Shown: in pieces, positions 57,371 through 64,000 of the stretch
Layout: each line of letters opens with the position of its first letter
Position numbering within the stretch: position 1 is the stretch's first letter
Assembly (NCBI RefSeq): GCF_030269515.1
Contig: NZ_BSTM01000023.1
Location: 1 to 64,000, forward strand
Reading direction: 5' to 3'
Source of the DNA: Actinomadura sp. NBRC 104412
GTDB taxonomy: Bacteria > Actinomycetota > Actinomycetes > Streptosporangiales > Streptosporangiaceae
Length of the DNA: 64,000 bases
Program-made: the position numbers and the translations under genes
The notes under the pieces: generated by a model
Database searches by the model: none
What the model saw: only the letters and a program-made list of their open reading frames with translations
What the model was told of the DNA's origin: nothing

Positions 57371-58105
57371 ATGTCGGACGATATGGGGTACGCGCCACCG
57401 AAGTACGCGCAGATCATCGCGGCGCTACGGCGCAGGATCGCCGATGGCACCTACCCGCCCGGCTCCGCCCTGCCCTCGGAATCGCAACTGATCAAAGAGT
57501 TCGGGGTAGCGCGCCCGACCGTGGTGCGGGCGTTGCAGGCGATGCAACTACGCGGGGAGATCGTCCGCGAGCACGGCCGCGGCTCGTTCGTCAAGGCGGC
57601 CCCGCTCACGCCCGAGGGTGAGCAGGCGCACCCGGCGCGCACCGTGCTCGATGACGCAGAGGCCGGCGCCGGGGTGCGCATCCTGCACGTGGGCCAGGTG
57701 GACGCTCCGGAGCATGTGGCGCGGCTGCTGGGTGTGGTGGCCGGTGCGCCGCTGCTGCGGCGGCAACGCCTGGGCCTGCGCGGGGAACTGCCGTGTGAGC
57801 TGGTGTCGCTGTGGGCGTCGCCGGAGGTGGCGCGCTCGTCCGGGCTGGACCAGGCCGAGCCGCTGACGGCCCCGGTCCGTCAGCTCGTGCAGGCGGGCAC
57901 GCGGACACGGCTGGTGCACGTGGTGGAACGGCTCAGCGCGCGGCGGCCCACGGCGGCGGAGGCCAAACCGCTCCAGATCTCCAGGACGGCGCCGGTGTTC
58001 GGAGTGCTGGCCTCGGTGCTCGACGGTGACGGGCGTGCGGTGCTGGTGGTGGAGCTGGTGCTGCCGGGTGAGCTGCACGATTTGGAAGAGACCTACACCC
58101 TGTGA
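57371..58105 (+). CDS. GntR/HutC-family repressor (KorSA-like)
   Basis: 244 residues. N-terminal winged helix (about 10-78: YAQIIAALRRRIADGTYPPGSALPSE, FGVARPTVVRALQAM, GEIVREHGRGSFV) and C-terminal UTRA ligand domain (about 95-240). In pSAM2-like elements a protein of this kind (KorSA) represses the activator gene pra and itself. Here it sits before a Pra-like gene and matching palindromes lie in both promoters. The ligand, if any, is unknown. ATG start, AGGATGAG upstream. Confidence 0.87.
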   Translation: MSDDMGYAPPKYAQIIAALRRRIADGTYPPGSALPSESQLIKEFGVARPTVVRALQAMQLRGEIVREHGRGSFVKAAPLTPEGEQAHPARTVLDDAEAGAGVRILHVGQVDAPEHVARLLGVVAGAPLLRRQRLGLRGELPCELVSLWASPEVARSSGLDQAEPLTAPVRQLVQAGTRTRLVHVVERLSARRPTAAEAKPLQISRTAPVFGVLASVLDGDGRAVLVVELVLPGELHDLEETYTL

Positions 58106-58136
58106 CGTGACCTAAGTCACACTATCTCCCTCGGGT

Positions 58137-58202
58137 ACTCGACTTGTCGAGTCGTCTCCGGCGACGTACTCTCATGGCAACTCGACAGTACAAGTTGTCG
58201 AG
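58137..58202 (+). promoter_or_regulatory. Promoter with two operators before the Pra-like operon
   Basis: O1 ACTCGACTTGTCGAGT (58137-58152) is a perfect 16-bp palindrome covering the -35 TTGTCG (58144-58149). A 17-bp spacer leads to the -10 TACTCT (58167-58172). O2 at 58181-58202 has arms CTCGACA and TGTCGAG with 8 bp between. The GntR protein bound here would block initiation. Confidence 0.65.
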
Positions 58203-58229
58203 CGGTCGAACGAGTGGAGTGATGCCACC

Positions 58230-58673
58230 ATGGCGATTCAGGGCAGGATCCCCGTCAGCTTCGGTGAGGTGTTCCCGCACGGGGTGTACGCGACCGGTCC
58301 GGCGGAGGCGCTGGAGAACTTCGAGTCCAAGCGGCAGGAGATCGACAAGGCCACCGGCCTTCCGGTGTGGGTGATCGATGTGTACGACGCCGACCCGGCG
58401 GCGGGTCACAGGGCGTCGGCGATCCGGGTCAAGGTGGCCGCCGAGGTGTGCCCGGTGGTGCCGGATGCGGTGTTCGGGCCGTTCCGCCCGATCGAGTTCG
58501 AGGGGCTGACGGTGACGCCGTATGTGGAGGAGACCGGCCGCAAGCCCAACGGGGATCCGCGGGTGCGGGTGGCCTACTCCTTCCGGGCGCGCGGCATCCG
58601 TCCCGCCGCTGCCGCAGGTAAGGGCGCGGGCCGTTCCGCCTCCTCCGGGTCGTCCGGTAAGGATGCGGCATGA
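58230..58673 (+). CDS. Pra-like activator / conserved AICE protein
   Basis: 147 residues. Conserved type of AICE protein with the N-terminus IPVSFGEVFPHGVYATGP and the core AIRVKVAAEVCPVVPD, ending in a Gly/Ser/Ala tail. Its place directly after the GntR repressor, under its operators, is that of pra in pSAM2, whose product switches on rep-xis-int. Homology to Pra is by recall of size, place and N-terminus, not by alignment. First gene of a run of coupled genes. Confidence 0.6.
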   Translation: MAIQGRIPVSFGEVFPHGVYATGPAEALENFESKRQEIDKATGLPVWVIDVYDADPAAGHRASAIRVKVAAEVCPVVPDAVFGPFRPIEFEGLTVTPYVEETGRKPNGDPRVRVAYSFRARGIRPAAAAGKGAGRSASSGSSGKDAA

Positions 58674-58960
58674 TGGCGGGCCGGGCCAGTCGGCGTGTGT
58701 CGGCGTTGTCGCTGCCGGTTGACGCGAACGCCTCTAGTGAGTTCCGGGCGTTCCGTACGCGCACGCCGCTGTTCACGCTCTCGGCCGGGCGGGTGCTGGT
58801 CATCCTCACCCTTCCCGAGCGTTTGGGGCCGGGTGATGTGCAGTTCGCGCGGGGCCTGGCCGAGCAGGCGACCGCGTACGCGATCGAGGTGGAGCGGCTG
58901 TATCGGTCCGGGCGTCGCGTCTCCTCGCCGGGCCGGTCGGGGAAGCGGGGTGTGGCGTGA
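58670..58960 (+). CDS. Small hypothetical protein A of the transfer operon
   Basis: 96 residues, ATGA overlap with the gene before. Strands near TPLFTLSAGRVLVILTLPE, then a helix DVQFARGLAEQATAYAIEVERLY, and a basic tail. The helix strongly resembles that in the next gene's product, so the two look like tandem paralogues. No named family. Confidence 0.65.
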   Translation: MMAGRASRRVSALSLPVDANASSEFRAFRTRTPLFTLSAGRVLVILTLPERLGPGDVQFARGLAEQATAYAIEVERLYRSGRRVSSPGRSGKRGVA

Positions 58961-59250
58961 TGGCCGGGAAGGTCCGTGGTACGTGGGCGGCGTTGTCGGT
59001 CAATCCGGGTTCGGGTGCGTGGGTGATCTGTCACGCCTACCCCGGTAAGGCTCCGATTCTGGAGATGCACGGCGCCCCGGTGAGCGTGAGCATCACTCCG
59101 GCCGGGCGGGGTGAGGGGCCGGTCACGGCGGCCGATGTGGACCTCGCCCGGCAGTTGGTCACGGCGGCGCAGACCTACCTGGCCGAGATGCAGCGGCTGC
59201 ACGCCCCAACCGACGGGGCGGGCACGGCCGGACCGGAGCGTGCAGCATGA
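58957..59250 (+). CDS. Small hypothetical protein B of the transfer operon
   Basis: 97 residues, ATGA overlap. WAALSVNPGSGAWVICHAYPG, then SVSITPAGRGEG, then DVDLARQLVTAAQTYLAEMQRLH, the last aligning with the helix of protein A (D-x-x-x-A-R-x-L, E-x-x-R-L). Function unknown; likely a structural or regulatory transfer protein. Confidence 0.65.
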   Translation: MMAGKVRGTWAALSVNPGSGAWVICHAYPGKAPILEMHGAPVSVSITPAGRGEGPVTAADVDLARQLVTAAQTYLAEMQRLHAPTDGAGTAGPERAA

Positions 59251-59447
59251 GCGCGCCCCTCGTCGCCCTGGCGGTCCTGTTCGCGGTGCTGGTGCTGGGC
59301 GTGGCCGGGCTGCGGGCCTTGCTGGGCTGGGCCGAGTCGCGCCGGGCGGCGCGCTGGTCGCACACCCTGGCGCGGTTCTGCGGCGACCCCGGCTGCGGGG
59401 TGTGCCGGTCCCGCTCGCTGCCGACCGGATCCGTCCGGCCGGTCTGA
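59247..59447 (+). CDS. Small membrane protein with Cys motif
   Basis: 66 residues, ATGA overlap. N-terminal membrane helix (PLVALAVLFAVLVLGVAGL), amphipathic stretch, then FCGDPGCGVCRSRSLP with three Cys. Small membrane proteins just before the translocase gene are usual in AICEs and may help spread DNA through the mycelium (Spd-like); inference. Confidence 0.65.
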   Translation: MSAPLVALAVLFAVLVLGVAGLRALLGWAESRRAARWSHTLARFCGDPGCGVCRSRSLPTGSVRPV

Positions 59448-59532
59448 CACAGGTGGGGCGGCTGGAGGTCGCATCTCCGGCCGCCCCGCATCTCTCCCCT
59501 CGCAAACCCGCAAGTTGAAGAGGTGATCCATC

Positions 59533-61002
59533 ATGGCATGGGAGTTCCGCAAGCTGGGGCCGGGTGAGAACGTCGCCGTCGAGGCCCAGCGTGACCCGTT
59601 CGCCGCGCCCAAGTGGGCGCCCCCGGTCTGGCACATGCCTGAGGGCCTGGTCCTCGCCGTGAACGCCGTCCGCGTCCTGGTGCGGGTGTTGGTGTGGCTG
59701 GTCCGCAACATCGTCCCCGTGAGCGTGGCGGCCGTCCTGTCCTTGCTGGGCTACGCCTTCGGCTGGCCGGTCCCCGTCCTGCTCGTCGTGCTGGCCGTGC
59801 TCGTCCTGGCGGCCTGGGCGGTCGCGGACCGTCCCACCTTCGTCCGCTACTTCGCGGGTCCGGTGCGGTCGCGGTGGCGGCTGGCCTGGGTGTACCGGCG
59901 GCACTGGCAACCGGTCCTGGTCACCGCCGGGTTGACCAAGGTCCACCGGGGCCGTGAGTACCTGCCCTCGATCGTGCGTGTCCGCTCCGGCCCCACCTCC
60001 GATCGGGTGCTGGTCCGCATGCTTAAAGGGCAGGCGCCGGAGGCGTGGGAGCGGGTGGCGGCCAACCTGGCGCACGGCTTCGGCGCCCGCCTGGTCCGCA
60101 TCCGGGAGGGGGACCGTCCGGGCCGGATCTGGCTGGAGTTCGTCCGCCACGACGCCCTAGCCCACCCGATCCCCGCTCTCCCGATCCCGGAGGCGGACCA
60201 GGTGGACCTGTCCGGGGTGGTGATCGGGCGGCAGGAGGACGGCTCACCCTGGCGGCTGCGGCTGCTGGGGACGCACGTGCTCATCGCGGGGGCGACGGGG
60301 GCCGGCAAGGGGTCGGTGATCTGGTCCACCATCCGCGCGGTGCTGCCGCTGATGCTGGGCGGGCTGGTGCAGGTGTGGGCGATCGACCCCAAACGCATGG
60401 AACTGTCCTTTGGGCGGGCGCTGTTCGAACGCTACGGCCGCTACTCCTCCGACCCGAACGGCGGCATGGTCCGCCTGCTGGAGTCGGCGGCGCAGGACAT
60501 GAACGCCCGCGCGGACCGGTTCGCCGGACACACCCGCTCGTTCACCCCCTCGCATCAGGATCCGTTCCGGCTGGTGATCGTGGATGAGCTGGCGTTCCTG
60601 ACCGCCTACTGCCCCGAACGCGACCTACGCCGCCGGGCCGAGTCGGCGTTGGCGGTGCTGACCTCACAGGGCCGGTCGGTGGGGTACTGCGTGCTGGGCG
60701 CCCAGCAGGACGCCCGCAAAGAGGTCAACAACCTGCGCAACCTGTTCCCCGACCGGATCGCCCTGCGCCTGGACGAATCCGAACAGGTCGACATGGTGCT
60801 GGGCGACGGGGCGCGTGACCGTGGCGCGCTGGCCGATCAGATCTCCTCCGTCCCCGAGATCGGCGCCGGGGTCGGTTATGTGCGGCTGGAGGCCGTCCCC
60901 GACCCGGTACGGGTCCGCGCCGCCTACGTCTCCGACACCGACATCCGCCACATGGTCGCCCTCGGCCTCGGCGAGACCGGCGGGTTCGGGGAGGTGGCGT
61001 GA
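59533..61002 (+). CDS. FtsK/SpoIIIE-type conjugal DNA translocase (TraB-like)
   Basis: 489 residues. Moves double-stranded DNA between mycelial cells. Two or three membrane helices at about 40-60 and 64-98, then the motor: Walker A GATGAGKGS at 253-261, Walker B LVIVDELAF at 347-355, and a late GAQQDARKEV sensor segment. No FtsK gamma domain of the chromosomal kind is seen; the C-terminal part (about 420-489) would read clt repeats. GAGGTGATCC before the ATG. Overlaps the rep gene as GTGA. Confidence 0.92.
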   Translation: MAWEFRKLGPGENVAVEAQRDPFAAPKWAPPVWHMPEGLVLAVNAVRVLVRVLVWLVRNIVPVSVAAVLSLLGYAFGWPVPVLLVVLAVLVLAAWAVADRPTFVRYFAGPVRSRWRLAWVYRRHWQPVLVTAGLTKVHRGREYLPSIVRVRSGPTSDRVLVRMLKGQAPEAWERVAANLAHGFGARLVRIREGDRPGRIWLEFVRHDALAHPIPALPIPEADQVDLSGVVIGRQEDGSPWRLRLLGTHVLIAGATGAGKGSVIWSTIRAVLPLMLGGLVQVWAIDPKRMELSFGRALFERYGRYSSDPNGGMVRLLESAAQDMNARADRFAGHTRSFTPSHQDPFRLVIVDELAFLTAYCPERDLRRRAESALAVLTSQGRSVGYCVLGAQQDARKEVNNLRNLFPDRIALRLDESEQVDMVLGDGARDRGALADQISSVPEIGAGVGYVRLEAVPDPVRVRAAYVSDTDIRHMVALGLGETGGFGEVA

Positions 61003-62726
61003 CTCAACTCCTGCTCCAAGAGCCCTCCGGCTCCTCCTTGCCGGGCGTCTCGGCCGAGTCGGCGGGCGATGCTCCATCGGGTGCGCAAGCCTCGGGCGGG
61101 GCGGTGGTCAAGACGCTGCCGCCGCTGGCGCGGGGTGTGCTGGAACAGGTCGCCATCGACCATGGGGTGTGCATCCGCCCGGTGCCGATGCGCCGCGTGG
61201 ACCTGCACACCGGCGCCTCCGACGTGGTGTACCTGCCGTGCGGTCACACCCTGGCCTCGGTGTGCCCGCCCTGCGCCGAACGCAAGCGCCGGCTGCGCGC
61301 GGTGCAATGCGCCCAGGGCTGGCACCTGGACGCCGAACCGGTGATCGAACGGGCCGACCCTGATGCCGAACAGGCCGGGCTGATGGAGCTACGCGCCCGT
61401 GCCCAAGCCGAACGCGACCGCGCGGCGGCAACCGGGACGGCGGCCGGGGAAGGCGTGGAGTTCTGGGACCGGCTCTTGGCCGAACTCGATGGCGAGATCG
61501 AACGTTCCGGCGTCCGCGGCTCCCTCAAGACCGGCGACCGACCGGCGCGGCGTACCCGCTCGACCCGGCGCCGCCAGGACGCCCCCGACCTGCCCCGGCG
61601 CCCGGTCGACGCCCGCACGGTGGGCAAGGTGTACCGGGGCCGGGACGGCACAACCTTCCGCCCGTCGCTGTTCCTGACCCTGACCCTGGACTCCTATGGG
61701 CGGGTCAACTCCGATGGGACCCCGGCCGACCCCGACACCTACGACTACACGCGGGCGGCACGCGATGCGCTGCACTTCGGCAAGCTGATCGATCGGTTCG
61801 TGCAGAACCTGCGCCGGTTCGTCGGCTACGACGTGCAGTACTTCGCCACCGTCGAACCCCAACGCCGCCTCGCCCCCCACCTGCACATGGCCATCCGCGG
61901 CACCATCTCCCGCGCGGAACTGCGGCAGGTCGTAGCGGCGACCTACCACCAAGTGTGGTGGCCACCCACCGACCGCGTGCTCTACCAGGCGGACCGGCTC
62001 CCGGTCTGGGACGCTGCGGCGGGCGCAAACGGCGGCTACATCGACCCCGACACCGGCGAGGTGCTGCCCACCTGGGATGAAGCCCTGGACGCGATCGGGC
62101 AGGACCCCGACGCTGAGCCGCTGCACGTGGTGCGGTTCGGGCGTCAGCTCGACGCCCAGGGCGTCATGGCCGACACGCCCCAGTCCCGCAAGCTGATCGG
62201 CTACCTGACCAAGTACCTGGTCAAGGGCGTAGCCGAATGCCACGAACCCGAAACGGCGGCCCAGCGGGAGCACATGGACCGGATGGCCGAAGCGCTGCGG
62301 TATGAGCCGTGCTCCCCGACGTGCGCGAACTGGCTGCGCTACGGCGTCCAGCCCAAGAACGCCCGGCGGGGCCTGACTCCGGGGTTCTGCAAGGGCAAGG
62401 CACACCGGCGCGAACACCTCGGCTATGGCGGGCGCCGCGTGCTGGTCTCCCGCAAATGGTCCGGCAAGACCCTGGCCGACCACCGCGCCGACCGCAAAAC
62501 CTGGGTCCTGGCCCGGCTCGCAGAAGCCGGCATCCCTGTCATGAACACCGCCGACACCCACACCACCCATGTGTGGGAACGCGCCGGGCCAAGTGATCCG
62601 GACGTGCGGCCGGTCGAGCATCGCCTGTTGCTGCTGATCAACGAACGCATCCAACAACGCACCCAACTCGACCAAGCCACCCAGCACACCACCCCTGAGA
62701 TTTCGGCAACTGCGGAGGCGGCGTGA
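60999..62726 (+). CDS. HUH rolling-circle replication initiator (RepSA-like)
   Basis: 575 residues. Nicks the element's origin to start rolling-circle replication after excision. Zinc cluster CGHTLASVCPPC at 81-92, motif 1 FLTLTL at 225-230, HUH-type RLAPHLHMAIRG at 290-301 (HLH metal pair), and the Tyr region GYLTKYLVKG at 401-410 with Tyr402/Tyr406. The size fits RepSA-like Rep proteins of AICEs. GTG start overlapping traB. The long stem-loops at 52.2-52.9 kb are candidate origins. Confidence 0.9.
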   Translation: MTQLLLQEPSGSSLPGVSAESAGDAPSGAQASGGAVVKTLPPLARGVLEQVAIDHGVCIRPVPMRRVDLHTGASDVVYLPCGHTLASVCPPCAERKRRLRAVQCAQGWHLDAEPVIERADPDAEQAGLMELRARAQAERDRAAATGTAAGEGVEFWDRLLAELDGEIERSGVRGSLKTGDRPARRTRSTRRRQDAPDLPRRPVDARTVGKVYRGRDGTTFRPSLFLTLTLDSYGRVNSDGTPADPDTYDYTRAARDALHFGKLIDRFVQNLRRFVGYDVQYFATVEPQRRLAPHLHMAIRGTISRAELRQVVAATYHQVWWPPTDRVLYQADRLPVWDAAAGANGGYIDPDTGEVLPTWDEALDAIGQDPDAEPLHVVRFGRQLDAQGVMADTPQSRKLIGYLTKYLVKGVAECHEPETAAQREHMDRMAEALRYEPCSPTCANWLRYGVQPKNARRGLTPGFCKGKAHRREHLGYGGRRVLVSRKWSGKTLADHRADRKTWVLARLAEAGIPVMNTADTHTTHVWERAGPSDPDVRPVEHRLLLLINERIQQRTQLDQATQHTTPEISATAEAA

Positions 62727-62968
62727 ACAAGACGGGCAAGGACAAGCCGTTCCATCCCGATGACCGGCTCCTGAACTACAAGCAAGCGGCGGAAGTACTC
62801 AACACCAGTCCGCGGTTCCCCCGGCGGCTGGTGGAGGAACGACGGATCCGCTTCGTGCGGGTCGGACGGTTCGTCCGCATCCCCGAATCGGCACTACGTG
62901 AGTTCATCGCGGCCGGTCTCGTCGAGCCGGTCACCCTTCACGGCCACAAGACAAGGAGGGCTGCCTGA
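62723..62968 (+). CDS. xis: Excisionase (MerR-like helix-turn-helix)
   Basis: 81 residues, ATGA overlap with rep. DNA-bending winged-helix of the excisionase/AlpA type: LLNYKQAAEVLNTSPRFPRRL, then IRFVRVGRFVRIPESALREFI. It directs the integrase towards excision. Its stop overlaps the int start (TGATG). Confidence 0.92.
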   Translation: MNKTGKDKPFHPDDRLLNYKQAAEVLNTSPRFPRRLVEERRIRFVRVGRFVRIPESALREFIAAGLVEPVTLHGHKTRRAA

Positions 62969-64000
62969 TGGCTGGCAAGCGACGGTTCGGACGCGTTCGG
63001 CAACTCCCCTCCGGGCGCTACCAAGCGCGGTACCTCGGTCCGGATGGGGTCGACCGTCCGGCGCCGAATACCTTCGCGAGCAAGACGGACGCGGATCAGT
63101 GGCTCGTGCTGAAAGAGGCGGAGATCCGGCGGGGCGAGTGGATCGACCCCGACGCGGGCAGGGTGCCGTTCGAGGTCTTCGCGAAACAGTGGATCGATGA
63201 CCGCGTGCTCAAGCCTCGGACGGAGGGGCTGTATCGCGGGCTCCTGCGGAATCACCTGCTCCCGACTTTCGGCAACTTCGATCTCGTCGACATCCGGGAG
63301 GCTGATGTCCGGCGGTGGCGTAAGGAGCGGCTCGGCGTGGTCGGACAGTCGACGGTGGCAAAGGCTTACCAGCTCCTCAAGTCGATTCTGAACACAGCGG
63401 TGGATGATGAGCTGATCCGCCGTAACCCGTGCCGGATCAAGGGGGCCGGCGTCCCGGACACTCCGGAGCGACAAATGATCCCGCTGGGCAAGGTGATCGA
63501 GATCCTTGCCAAGACGCCCGAACGGTATCGAGCGCTCGTCCTGCTGGGCACCTTCGCAAGCTTGCGATGGGGTGAGTTGGCTGCGCTGCGCCGTAGGCAT
63601 CTCGACTTGGAGGCGGGGCTTGTCCGGGTGGAGGGCGCGATAGCTGAGCTGGACGGCGGCAAGCTCGTGGAGGACACGCCCAAGTCGCGCGCTGGGCGGC
63701 GGGTGGTGTCGATCCCGGCGGAGATCATCCCTGACCTTCGGGCCCACCTGGACAAGTTCGCTGAGGAGGGGCCGGATGGCCGGGTGTTCGTGGGTCCCAA
63801 GGGCGGGCCCCTACGGCGGTCGGGATTCCGGCGGATCTGGAACAAGGTCCGGAAAGATGTCGACCTGCCTGACCTGCACTTTCATGATCTCCGGCATGTG
63901 GGGAACACGCTCGCGGCGACTACTGGGGCCAGTCTCAAGGAGCTGATGGCTCGGATGGGGCATGCCTCGACGCGGGCGGCGCTGATCTACCAGCACGCGA
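62968..64000 (+). CDS. int: Tyrosine site-specific integrase (partial, runs off window)
   Basis: At least 344 residues. ATG start with AAGGAGGG. N-terminal arm-binding domain (GKRRFGRVRQLPSGRYQARYLGPDG), SAM-like core-binding domain (about 65-165), and catalytic domain with Arg in ASLRWGELAAL, Lys in KSRAGRRVVSIP, HDLRH (His-x-x-Arg), GHAST and the Tyr in LIYQHA just before the window ends. The gene is intact as far as seen; only the last residues are missing. Recombines attP with the tRNA-Gly attB. Confidence 0.95.
   Translation, partial: MAGKRRFGRVRQLPSGRYQARYLGPDGVDRPAPNTFASKTDADQWLVLKEAEIRRGEWIDPDAGRVPFEVFAKQWIDDRVLKPRTEGLYRGLLRNHLLPTFGNFDLVDIREADVRRWRKERLGVVGQSTVAKAYQLLKSILNTAVDDELIRRNPCRIKGAGVPDTPERQMIPLGKVIEILAKTPERYRALVLLGTFASLRWGELAALRRRHLDLEAGLVRVEGAIAELDGGKLVEDTPKSRAGRRVVSIPAEIIPDLRAHLDKFAEEGPDGRVFVGPKGGPLRRSGFRRIWNKVRKDVDLPDLHFHDLRHVGNTLAATTGASLKELMARMGHASTRAALIYQHA

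Larger units (their letters stand above)
51680..64000. mobile_element. AICE (actinomycete integrative and conjugative element), right end outside the window
   Basis: Bounded on the left by a 44-bp tRNA-Gly 3' half (att copy). On the right it includes an excisionase and a tyrosine integrase that are cut by the window end. Between them lie an FtsK/SpoIIIE translocase, an HUH replication initiator, a GntR repressor with operators, a Pra-like protein and small transfer genes. This is the pSAM2-like order (repressor, activator, transfer, rep, xis, int). Cargo lies between 51.9 and 57.2 kb. The att orientation predicts an intact minus-strand tRNA-Gly beyond the integrase. Confidence 0.9.

Noticed and set aside
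1..64000. CRISPR array or cas genes
   Set aside because: The only interspersed repeats are about 180 bp long, irregularly spaced and without uniform spacers; no Cas-like protein is seen.

Overview
The window is very GC-rich and uses many GTG and TTG starts, short ATGA/GTGA overlaps and purine-rich ribosome sites. It carries a mycothiol-type nitroreductase homologue, an Lsr2 paralogue, SpoIIE-type phosphatases and the XRE/DUF397/HATPase families. This points to a chromosome of a filamentous actinomycete, most likely Streptosporangiales (Actinomadura-like). The genus is inference.

Left part (1-14 kb): the last codons of a gene; about 720 bp of repeats; an MscS channel; a small conserved protein; an XRE/TPR regulator with a GNAT acetyltransferase; a prolyl oligopeptidase-methyltransferase pair; a secreted protein; an HNH endonuclease preceded by a coupled 34-codon ORF; an FmdB zinc ribbon; ilvD; and a NERD protein. 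Seven copies of one long intergenic repeat lie here, just 3' of mscS, the HNH gene and ilvD, always in the same orientation relative to the gene. A hairpin inside the repeat changes both arms together between copies.

Middle (14-34.7 kb): amidase, malQ, a Cys-rich unknown, pepN, an Rv2466c-like DsbA-fold protein, and a cbiM-cbiN-cbiQ-cbiO nickel/cobalt importer behind a Nur-like box. A CooC-like metal-centre ATPase follows behind a Zur-like box. Then come rpiB, signalling genes (SpoIIE phosphatase, Ser/Thr kinase, orphan histidine kinase), a fused carboxyltransferase, and the start of a GABA/polyamine catabolic locus.

34.7-51.6 kb: PucR regulator and divergent gabT completing that locus, a luciferase-like oxidoreductase, membrane proteins, a nitrilase-superfamily protein divergent from a winged-helix regulator, a cyclase-like/TPR protein, lsr2, an FAD monooxygenase, nitroreductase, a CBS protein, a scar where two broken genes meet, a hemerythrin protein, a DUF3040 protein, a second SpoIIE phosphatase and a flavoprotein.

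51.68-64 kb: an actinomycete integrative and conjugative element (AICE). Its left end is the 3' half of a tRNA-Gly(UCC) gene, followed by tandem 11-bp repeats and a 0.7-kb stem-loop-rich block that could be the origin or transfer locus. Cargo follows: small membrane proteins, a membrane-anchored unknown with atypical codon use, a GNAT/XRE pair and a DUF397-HATPase fusion. The core backbone is a GntR repressor with visible operators, a Pra-like protein, small transfer genes, an FtsK-type translocase, an HUH replication initiator, an excisionase and a tyrosine integrase that runs off the right edge. The intact tRNA-Gly should lie on the minus strand shortly beyond the window.
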